From positions 1 to 64,000 of the forward strand of contig NZ_JANXWD010000106.1 in NCBI RefSeq assembly GCF_025351295.1: a stretch of DNA of 64,000 nt. Direction: 5' to 3'. Origin of the DNA: Phenylobacterium sp. GTDB taxonomy: Bacteria; Pseudomonadota; Alphaproteobacteria; Caulobacterales; Caulobacteraceae. Made by a program: the position numbers and the translations under genes. The notes under the pieces are model-generated. The model did not search any database. It was not told the origin of the DNA and was given only the letters and a program-made list of their open reading frames with translations. Each line of letters starts with the position of its first letter. Positions within the stretch are counted from its first letter, which is position 1. Positions 56,270-64,000 of this stretch are shown one piece after another.

Positions 56270-57058
56270 TCAGGCCCCCAGTCTGGGCGGCTTGCGCTCG
56301 CGGCCGTGCATCTTGCGCAGGTAATGGCGCATCTCGTCGATCATCCGGCGCAACTCGGCCGGCGGGGTCGGCGACGCGGCGACGGCGGCCGCCATCAGCG
56401 CATCCTGCTCGATCTCCCACGGCAGGAACGAGAACCGCTCGCTGGCGTCGTGCATCAGGACGATCGGATAGGCGCGGCCGAACATCACCCCCTTCAGCGG
56501 CTCGCGGCCCATCATGTAGAGCGCCGCGTCGCCGGCGTTTCGCGCCCCCAGCACCACCTCCAGCACGTCCAGCGAGATCACCAGGCTGTTGGGCCGCGCG
56601 AACTTGCCGATCCGGAAGCCCAGGTCGATGTCCGGGCCGATGTAGTCGACATAGGCGCCCTGGCCGCTGGACAGTTCCGGGATCTCGATCTCGATGTTCG
56701 GCCCGTCGAAATCGGCCAGCCAGGCGGTGCCCTTGAGCCTGAGCGGCAGGCCGCCGAAATGCCGCTCGTCATAGAGCCTCATGGTCCGCAGCAGGGCGAT
56801 TAGGACCGAGGTCAGCTCCTCCGGCGTCTCGGGGGTGGTCACGAACACCACCTCGTCGCCCATCACCTTCCAGACCGAGATCGCCGGTGTCGCCTGTTCG
56901 TCGAGGAACTGGAACCCGATCTGGCCGGCGACCATCAGCGGAAAGTTCGAGAAGAAGCTGCGGAAGACATCCAGCCAGCTCTCGGATCCCTGGCCGGCCG
57001 CCCGTGCCTTGAAGTCGGTCGAACCCACCATGTCGACCGACAGGAACAGGCGATTCAT
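56270..57058 (-). CDS. Stand-alone class III nucleotidyl cyclase-like protein
   Basis: A 262-residue protein with a cyclase homology domain: MNRLFLSVDMVGSTDFKARA (metal Asp in a FxSxDMVGST motif), VWKVMGDEVVFVT (Lys plus second metal Asp), and YIGPDIDLGFRIGKFA, in which the usual transition-state Asn is Asp while Arg is kept. There is no sensor or membrane domain. It may be a cyclase of altered specificity, or a non-catalytic regulator. The C-terminal 40 residues are helical (ELRRMIDEMRHYLRKM). It leads the GNAT gene. Confidence 0.8.
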   Translation of the reverse strand: MNRLFLSVDMVGSTDFKARAAGQGSESWLDVFRSFFSNFPLMVAGQIGFQFLDEQATPAISVWKVMGDEVVFVTTPETPEELTSVLIALLRTMRLYDERHFGGLPLRLKGTAWLADFDGPNIEIEIPELSSGQGAYVDYIGPDIDLGFRIGKFARPNSLVISLDVLEVVLGARNAGDAALYMMGREPLKGVMFGRAYPIVLMHDASERFSFLPWEIEQDALMAAAVAASPTPPAELRRMIDEMRHYLRKMHGRERKPPRLGA

Positions 57059-57157
57059 GGGTCCTCCTCCGGCTGCAACGCGGCGACTATGTCAGGCGCC
57101 AGCGGCGTCCGCGAGGGGAAGCGTGCGCGCCGAGTTCGAAGAATCCAGTGCCAAATC

Positions 57158-57176
57158 CTTCCCCCACTGGGGGAAG
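57158..57176. repeat. Short perfect GC-rich palindrome
   Basis: Arms cttccccca and tgggggaag (9 bp each) flank one central base. It lies in the 281-bp gene-free stretch 57059-57339 and is typical of small intergenic palindromes in high-GC alphaproteobacteria. Downstream stretches repeat the tcccc/gggga sequence. Confidence 0.7.
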
Positions 57177-57248
57177 CGGCCCGCTGGCGAAGCCGAGGGT
57201 CGATGGGGGAAGCGTGAGTCAGACTCTTCCCGGACACCTCCCCCATTG

Positions 57249-57289
57249 TCGCCCGCCTGCGGCTTTGGCGACCTTTCCCCGCAGGCGGG
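57249..57289. repeat. Nested inverted repeat upstream of formaldehyde operon 3' end
   Basis: cccgcctgcgg (57252-57262) and ccgcaggcggg (57279-57289) pair perfectly over 11 bp; an alternative small hairpin uses gtcgcc (57249-57253 region) and ggcgac. It lies 50 bp beyond the fghA stop, so it may terminate the frmA-fghA message. Confidence 0.6.
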
Positions 57290-57339
57290 GGAAGGAAGCG
57301 ACCGTTGTCGCCGATGCGTCCGGACTCGGGCGGACTGTC

Positions 57340-58187
57340 CTAAGCCCCGAGCCGCTCGGCGTGCCAGCGGAGGTGGTCCTCCAGGAAGCTGGCGATGAAA
57401 TAGTAGCTGTGGTCGTAGCCCGGCTGGCGGCGCAGCGTCAGGGGGATGCCGGCGTCCCGGCAGGCGGCCTCCAGCAGCTCCGGCTTCAGCTGTCCGGCCA
57501 GGAAACTATCCGCCTCGCCCTGGTCGATCAGTAGTTCGGCCACCCGCGCGCCGTCCTCGATCAGGGCGGTGGCGTCATGTCGGCGCCACGCCGCGCGGTC
57601 CGGCCCCAGATAGCCGCCCAGCGCCTTCTCGCCCCACGGGCAGCGCATCGGCGAGGCGATCGGCGCGAAGGCCGAGACGCTCTTCCAGCGGCCGGGGTTT
57701 TTCAGCGCCAGGGTCAGCGCCCCGTGCCCGCCCATGGAGTGCCCGGTCAGCCCCTGGCGGCCGAGGTCGGCGGGAAAGTTGGCGGCGATCACCTCCGGCA
57801 GCTCGGAGACGATGTAGCGCTCCATCCGGTAGTTGGCGGCCCAGGGCGCCTCCGTCGCGTCCACATAGAACCCCGCGCCCAGGCCGAAGTCGTAGGCGCC
57901 GTCCGGATCGTCGGGCACGCCCTCGCCGCGCGGGCTGGTGTCCGGCGCCACGAAGATCATCCCCAGCTCGGCGCAGGCGCGCTGGAACTGGCCCTTCTCG
58001 GTGACATTGGCGTGGGTGCAGGTCAGGCCCGACAGATACCAGACCACCGGCAGCCGGGCGCCCGGCGCCGCAGCCTGCGGCGGCAGGAACACGCTGAAGG
58101 TCATCGCGGTCCGCGTCTCGCGGCTGGCGTGGCGATAGACCCCCTGGTAGCCCCCGAAGCTCTTCGCCGTCGAGACCGTCTCCAGGC

Positions 58188-58191
<4 letters not shown>
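57340..58191 (-). CDS. fghA: S-formylglutathione hydrolase
   Basis: A 283-residue esterase-D-type hydrolase (S-formylglutathione to formate + glutathione). The nucleophile Ser is in LTGHSMGGHGALTLALK, the catalytic His in YDHSYYFIASFLEDH, and the oxyanion or substrate segment is VVWYLSGLTCTHANVTEKGQ, diagnostic of the family. Start is TTG 58191 (MSLETVSTAKSFGGYQG), which overlaps the stop of frmA (TTGA), so it is translationally coupled to the dehydrogenase. Length is normal. Confidence 0.96.
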
Positions 58192-59300
<1,109 letters not shown>

Positions 59301-59401
59301 GGTCTCGTCCCCTCGACTCTCCAGGCGACGCGCAGCATTTCTGAAGCGCGCGACGATGTGAAGGTGGAATGCGCCCGCCGGATTCGGCCTAGCATGCCAG
59401 C

Positions 59402-59875
59402 ATGACTTCGCTTCACCCCGCAGACTGGAACCCCGACACTGCGCGCGCAATCGTTGACGCGCATGCCGGGCTGGACGGGCCGCTGCTGCCGATCCTGCGG
59501 GCAATCCAGGCGGCGTTCGGCTGCGTCCCCAAGGCGGCGATCCCGTTCCTGGCGCAGGCCCTGAACCTGACCCGCGCCGAGGTGCATGGGGCGGTCAGCT
59601 TCTACCACGACTTCCGCGACGCCCCGGCCGGCCGGCGGCTGGTTCGCCTGTGCCGCGCCGAGGCGTGCCAGGCGATGGGCGGCGAGGCCCGGGCCGCCGG
59701 CCTGCTGGCTCGCCTGCGCCTGGCCTGGGGCGAGACCACCGCCGACGGCGCGGTGACCGTCGAGCCGGTCTACTGCCTGGGCCTCTGCGCGGTCGCCCCC
59801 GCCGCCCTTGTCGATGGCGAGCCCCTGGGGCGGCTGGACGCCCGCCGCCTGGCCGCGGCCCTGGGGGCTGCATGA
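59402..59875 (+). CDS. fdsG: NAD-dependent formate dehydrogenase gamma subunit
   Basis: A 157-residue NuoE-like subunit. It binds a [2Fe-2S] cluster through LCRAEACQ and YCLGLCA pairs. PILRAIQAAFGCVP and AEVHGAVSFYHDFR are the NuoE/FdsG core. ATG 59402, divergent from frmA. Its stop overlaps the fdsB start (ATGA). Confidence 0.95.
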   Translation: MTSLHPADWNPDTARAIVDAHAGLDGPLLPILRAIQAAFGCVPKAAIPFLAQALNLTRAEVHGAVSFYHDFRDAPAGRRLVRLCRAEACQAMGGEARAAGLLARLRLAWGETTADGAVTVEPVYCLGLCAVAPAALVDGEPLGRLDARRLAAALGAA

Positions 59876-61353
59876 CCCGCGTCTTCGTGCCCCGTGACGC
59901 CGCCGCCCTGGCCGTGGGCGCCGACGCCGTCGCCCGGGCCTTCGCCGCGCAGGGCGCCGAGGTGGTCCGCACCGGCTCGCGCGGCCTCGTCTGGCTGGAG
60001 CCCCTGGTCGAGATCGAGACGCCGGCCGGCCGCGCCGCCTACGGCCCCGTGACCCCCGCCGATGCCGCCGCGATCCTGGCCGGCGGCCACCACCCGCTGG
60101 CGCTGGGCGACATCGAGCGGTACCCCTGGCTGGCTGGCCAGACCCGCCTCACCTTCGCCCGCTGCGGCGTCGTCGACCCGCTGGTTCCGCCCGGCTTCGC
60201 CGGCCTCGATCGCGCCCGCGAGATCGGCCCCGACGCGGTGATCGAGACGATCAACCGTTCCGGCCTGCGCGGCCGCGGCGGCGCGGGCTTCCCGGTGGGC
60301 GTCAAGTGGAAGACGGCCCGGGAGGCGGCCGGCGACCTCAAGTACATCGTCTGCAATGCCGACGAGGGCGATAGCGGTACCTTCGCCGACCGCATGCTGA
60401 TGGAGGGCGACCCCTTCCTGCTGATCGAAGGCATGGCCATCGCCGCCTTCGCGGTCGGCGCGGCCAGGGGTTTCATCTATTCCCGCTCCGAATACCCGCA
60501 CGCCAACGCCACCATGGCCCGGGCGCTGGAGATCGCGCACGGCGACGGCCTGCTCGGATCGTTCAACATCGAACTACGGGTCGGGGCGGGCGCCTATGTG
60601 TGCGGCGAGGAGACGGCGCTGCTGGAGAGCCTTGAGGGGCGGCGCGGCCAGGTGCGCGCCAAGCCGCCGCTCCCGGCGCACCGCGGCCTGTTCGGCCGGC
60701 CGACCATCGTCAACAACGTGCTGTCGCTGGCCGCCGCGCCCTGGATCCTGCAGCACGGCGCCGCGGCCTACGCCGCGCTGGGGACCGGCCGCTCGCGCGG
60801 GACCAAGCCGATCCAGCTGGCCGGCAATGTCGCCCGCCCCGGCCTCTACGAGGCGCCCTTCGGCCTGACGCTGGGCCAGATCGTCCACGACATCGGCGGC
60901 GGCACGGCCACCGGCCGCCCGGTCCGCGCCGTCCAGTGCGGCGGCCCGCTGGGAGCCTATTTCCCGCCGGCCCTGTTCGATACGCCCTACGACTACGAGG
61001 CGTTCGCGGCCCGTGACGGCCTGATCGGCCACGGCGGCGTCGTGGTGTTCGACGACAGCGTCGACATGGCCGCCCAGGCCCGCTTCGCCCTGGAATTCTG
61101 CGGCCTCGAGAGCTGCGGCAAGTGCACGCCCTGCCGCCTGGGCTCGAAGCGCGGCGTCGAGGTCATGGACCGCATCCGCGCCGGCCGCGAGGTCGCCGCC
61201 AACCTCGCCCTGGTCGAGGACCTCTGCGAGACACTGAAATTTGGTTCGCTCTGCGCCCTGGGCGGGTTCACACCCTATCCGGTGATGAGCGCCATCCGGC
61301 ACTTTCCCGAGGATTTCGCGGCGCCCGTCACGGCGGCGGAGCCGGTCGGATGA
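59872..61353 (+). CDS. fdsB: NAD-dependent formate dehydrogenase beta (flavoprotein) subunit
   Basis: A 493-residue NuoF-like FMN subunit that passes electrons to NAD. NuoF features are complete: GRGGAGFPVGVKWK (FMN/NAD site), CNADEGDSGTFADR, AYVCGEETALLESLEG, and a [4Fe-4S] site ESCGKCTPCRLG with SLCALGG. A short N-terminal thioredoxin-like extension (about 100 residues) precedes it. Overlaps fdsG and fdsA by 4 bp each. Confidence 0.96.
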   Translation: MTRVFVPRDAAALAVGADAVARAFAAQGAEVVRTGSRGLVWLEPLVEIETPAGRAAYGPVTPADAAAILAGGHHPLALGDIERYPWLAGQTRLTFARCGVVDPLVPPGFAGLDRAREIGPDAVIETINRSGLRGRGGAGFPVGVKWKTAREAAGDLKYIVCNADEGDSGTFADRMLMEGDPFLLIEGMAIAAFAVGAARGFIYSRSEYPHANATMARALEIAHGDGLLGSFNIELRVGAGAYVCGEETALLESLEGRRGQVRAKPPLPAHRGLFGRPTIVNNVLSLAAAPWILQHGAAAYAALGTGRSRGTKPIQLAGNVARPGLYEAPFGLTLGQIVHDIGGGTATGRPVRAVQCGGPLGAYFPPALFDTPYDYEAFAARDGLIGHGGVVVFDDSVDMAAQARFALEFCGLESCGKCTPCRLGSKRGVEVMDRIRAGREVAANLALVEDLCETLKFGSLCALGGFTPYPVMSAIRHFPEDFAAPVTAAEPVG

Positions 61354-64000
61354 GCCGCGTCCTCGAGATTGACTTCGGCACGCCGCAGGCTACCGGCGAA
61401 CCCGTGACCCTGACCATCGACGGCCGCGCCGTCACCGTCCCCGCCGGGACCTCGATCCTGCGCGCCGCCAGGCAGGCCGGGACCTCGATCCCCAAGCTCT
61501 GCGCCACCGACAGCCTGGAGGCTTTCGGCTCCTGCCGCCTGTGCCTGGTGGAGATCGACGGCCGCGCCGGGACGCCGGCCTCCTGCACCACCCCGGTAGC
61601 GGCCGGCATGGTGGTCCACACCCAGACGCCGAAGCTGGCGAAGCTCCGCCGCGGCGTCATGGAGCTCTACATCTCCGATCACCCGCTGGACTGCCTGACC
61701 TGCGCGGCCAACGGCGATTGCGAGCTGCAGGACATGGCCGGCGCGGTGGGCCTGCGCGAGGTTCGCTACGGCCATGAGGGCGAGAGCCACACCGGCCTGC
61801 CCTGCGATGCGTCCAACCCCTACTTCACCTTCGACCCGGCCAAGTGCATCGTCTGCTCCCGCTGCGTGCGCGCCTGCGACGAGGTGCAGGGGACCCTGGC
61901 GCTGACCGTCGAGGATCGCGGCTTCGGCTCGAAGATCACCGCCAGCCAGAACGAGCTGTTCCTGTCGTCGGAGTGCGTCTCCTGCGGCGCCTGCGTCCAG
62001 GCCTGCCCCACCGCGGCGCTGACCGAGAAGGCCGTCATCGCGATCGGCCAGCCGGAGCGCGCCGAGGTCACCACCTGCGGCTACTGCGGCGTCGGCTGCA
62101 CCTTCAAGGCCGAGCTGCGCGGCGAGGAGCTGGTGCGCATGGTCCCGTGGAAGGACGGCAAGGCCAACCACGGGCATTCATGCGTCAAGGGCCGCTTCGC
62201 CTGGGGCTACGCCACCCACCGCGAGCGGGTGCTGGAGCCGATGATCCGCGCCTCGATCCAGGACCCCTGGCGCACAGTCTCCTGGGACGAGGCCATCGCC
62301 TACGCCGCCGCCGAGTTCACCCGCATCGAGGCAACGTATGGCGCCCACGCCATCGGCGGCATCACCTCCTCGCGCTGCACCAACGAGGAGACCTACCTCG
62401 TCCAGAAGATGATCCGCGCCCGGTTCGGGGTGAACAACGTCGACACCTGCGCGCGCGTCTGCCACTCGCCCACCGGCTACGGCCTGAAGACCGCCTTCGG
62501 GACCTCTGCCGGCACCCAGGACTTCGACTCGGTCGAGGACTGCGACGTCATGGTGGTGATCGGCGCCAACCCCACCGACGGCCATCCGGTGTTCGCCTCA
62601 CGGATGAAGCGGCGCTTGCGAGCCGGCGCCAAGCTGATCGTCATCGACCCGCGCCGGATCGACCTGGTCCGCACCCCGCACGTCGAGGCCGCCCACCACC
62701 TGCCGCTGCGACCCGGGACCAACGTCGCCGTGCTGGTCGCCATGGCCCATGTGATCGTCACGGAGGGTCTCTGCGACGGGGCCTTCGTGCGCGAACGCTG
62801 CGACTGGGACGAGTTCCAGCACTGGGCCGAGTTCGTGGCGCGCCCCGAACACTCGCCGCAGGCCAGCGAGGCCGCTACCGGCGTCCCCGCCGCCGACCTG
62901 CGAGCCGCCGCCCGGCTCTACGCCACCGGCGGCAACGGCGCCTTCTACTATGGCCTCGGTGTCACCGAGCACAGCCAGGGCTCCACCGCCGTAATGGCCA
63001 TCGCCAACCTCGCCATGGCCACCGGCAACCTGGGCCGGCCGGGGGTGGGCGTGAACCCGCTGCGAGGCCAGAACAACGTGCAGGGCGCCTGCGACATGGG
63101 CTCGTTCCCGCACGAGCTCACCGGCTATCGCCACATCTCCGACGCCGCGACGCGGGCGCTGTTCGAGGCGGCCTGGGGGGCGCCGATCGATCCGGAGCCC
63201 GGCCTGCGCATCCCTAACATGCTGGACGCCGCGGTCGCCGGCCGGTTCAAGGCCATCTATATCCAGGGCGAGGACATCCTGCAGTCCGACCCCAATACCC
63301 GCCACGTGGCCGCGGGCCTGGCGGCCATGGAGTGCGTGGTGATCCACGACCTGTTCCTCAACGAAACCGCCAACTACGGCCACGTCTTCCTGCCCGGCTC
63401 CACGTTCCTGGAGAAGAACGGCACCTTCACCAACGCCGAGCGCCGCATCCAGCGGGTGCGCAAGGTGATCGGGCCACGCAACGGCTACGAGGACTGGGAG
63501 GTCACCGAGCTGTTCTCAAACGCCCTGGGCTATCCGATGGCCTACGGCCATCCGGCGGCGATCATGGACGAGATCGCCGCGCTGACCCCCACCTTCGCCG
63601 GCGTTTCCTACGACCTGCTGGACCGCGAGGGCTCGGTGCAGTGGCCTTGCAACGAGGCCGCGCCCCTGGGCACCCCGGTGATGCATCTGGAGCGGTTCGT
63701 CCGCGGCCTGGGCAAGTTCGTGATCACCGAATACGTGCCCACCGACGAGAAGATCGGTCCGCGCTTCCCGCTGCTGCTGACCACCGGGCGCATCCTGTCG
63801 CAGTACAATGTCGGCGCCCAGACGCGGCGGACCGAGAATGTGATCTGGCATGAGGAGGACGTGCTGGAGATCCACCACACGACGCCGAGGAGCGCGGCGT
63901 GGCCGCGGGCGACTGGGTGCGGCTGGCCAGCCGAGCGGGGGAGACGACGCTGCGGGCCCGCATCACCGACCGGGTCGCGCCGGGGGTGGTCTACACCACC
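61350..64000 (+). CDS. fdsA: NAD-dependent formate dehydrogenase alpha subunit, frameshifted near 3' end and cut by window edge
   Basis: The catalytic subunit, with a NuoG-like N-terminus (2Fe-2S, then 4Fe-4S ferredoxin-like motifs CIVCSRCVRACDEVQ and CVSCGACVQACP), the molybdopterin Fe-S motif CGYCGVGCTF near residue 243, and the active-site Cys371 followed by His372 in DTCARVCHSPTG (Cys, not selenocysteine). From the start the frame is open to about residue 843 (EIHH), after which sequence reads TTPRSAAWPRAT rather than the expected T-DAEERGVAAGDWVRLASRAG. Restoring one base after 63880 restores that conserved C-terminus. The gene runs off the window. Confidence 0.96.
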   Translation, partial: MSRVLEIDFGTPQATGEPVTLTIDGRAVTVPAGTSILRAARQAGTSIPKLCATDSLEAFGSCRLCLVEIDGRAGTPASCTTPVAAGMVVHTQTPKLAKLRRGVMELYISDHPLDCLTCAANGDCELQDMAGAVGLREVRYGHEGESHTGLPCDASNPYFTFDPAKCIVCSRCVRACDEVQGTLALTVEDRGFGSKITASQNELFLSSECVSCGACVQACPTAALTEKAVIAIGQPERAEVTTCGYCGVGCTFKAELRGEELVRMVPWKDGKANHGHSCVKGRFAWGYATHRERVLEPMIRASIQDPWRTVSWDEAIAYAAAEFTRIEATYGAHAIGGITSSRCTNEETYLVQKMIRARFGVNNVDTCARVCHSPTGYGLKTAFGTSAGTQDFDSVEDCDVMVVIGANPTDGHPVFASRMKRRLRAGAKLIVIDPRRIDLVRTPHVEAAHHLPLRPGTNVAVLVAMAHVIVTEGLCDGAFVRERCDWDEFQHWAEFVARPEHSPQASEAATGVPAADLRAAARLYATGGNGAFYYGLGVTEHSQGSTAVMAIANLAMATGNLGRPGVGVNPLRGQNNVQGACDMGSFPHELTGYRHISDAATRALFEAAWGAPIDPEPGLRIPNMLDAAVAGRFKAIYIQGEDILQSDPNTRHVAAGLAAMECVVIHDLFLNETANYGHVFLPGSTFLEKNGTFTNAERRIQRVRKVIGPRNGYEDWEVTELFSNALGYPMAYGHPAAIMDEIAALTPTFAGVSYDLLDREGSVQWPCNEAAPLGTPVMHLERFVRGLGKFVITEYVPTDEKIGPRFPLLLTTGRILSQYNVGAQTRRTENVIWHEEDVLEIHHTTPRSAAWPRATGCGWPAERGRRRCGPASPTGSRRGWSTP

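Noticed and set aside
56265-56420. N-terminal extension of the GNAT gene
   Set aside because: It lies within the 3' end of the cyclase-like gene and is Arg/Pro-rich; the GNAT fold starts at about MIDVRTAEA.
62448-62462. Selenocysteine in formate dehydrogenase
   Set aside because: The active-site codon is tgc (Cys), and no in-frame TGA is present.

Overview
The window is about 64 kb of very GC-rich bacterial DNA with tightly packed genes and many 1-4 bp ATGA/TGATG stop-start overlaps. Secreted proteins with PEPxxWA-type C-terminal sorting tails, glutathione-dependent formaldehyde oxidation, an FdsGBA formate dehydrogenase and short GC-rich intergenic palindromes together suggest an alphaproteobacterium, most likely Caulobacteraceae (Caulobacter/Phenylobacterium-like). 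That placement is inference; no rRNA or other phylogenetic marker gene is present.

Positions 1-20982 (all minus strand, read from right to left) hold a nearly complete contractile injection system of the extracellular type (eCIS, Afp/PVC-like). In transcription order it encodes a cap (Pvc16-type), an unknown protein, one sheath, two tube proteins, a DUF5908-like small protein, a LysM baseplate protein, a VgrG-like spike, a PAAR tip, a gp25-like baseplate protein, a J-like baseplate protein, a possible fibre, a second large baseplate protein, a tape-measure-type protein, an AAA+ ATPase, and a secreted Ig-like protein cut by the window edge. The sheath is unusual: an alanine-rich stretch of about 190 residues is inserted in it. 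No toxin cargo is recognisable inside the window.

Positions 21283-25093 flank the eCIS promoter side and hold a TPR-SLOG-nucleotidyl cyclase fusion (plus strand) facing a TIR-transmembrane-TPR protein (minus strand). Both have signalling or conflict-type architectures. Next come two tandem paralogous PEPxxWA-CTERM exported proteins (25100-27423), a possible frameshifted small gene, and a small basic protein.

Positions 28104-45941 are metabolic: a fused tandem family III CoA-transferase; glutamate synthase (gltB, gltD); a three-gene periplasmic oxidation operon (Tat-exported DHDPS-like aldolase, PQQ dehydrogenase, cytochrome c-NHL protein); a translationally coupled ATP-grasp ligase and luciferase-like monooxygenase; glutaminase; and a coupled SET-domain protein and PLP type III decarboxylase.

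Positions 45991-54140 form a partner-switching signalling locus: an RsbW-like kinase, a STAS antagonist, two membrane HAMP sensors, a cyclic-nucleotide-binding-like protein, a nucleotide-transporter-like membrane protein with a HEAT-repeat tail, and a membrane SpoIIE phosphatase. An amidase, a GNAT acetyltransferase and a stand-alone class III cyclase-like protein follow.

Positions 57340-64000 encode the formaldehyde-to-CO2 route: S-formylglutathione hydrolase and S-(hydroxymethyl)glutathione dehydrogenase (minus strand), divergent from fdsG-fdsB-fdsA (plus strand). fdsA carries a one-base deletion near its 3' end at about 63880 and runs off the window.
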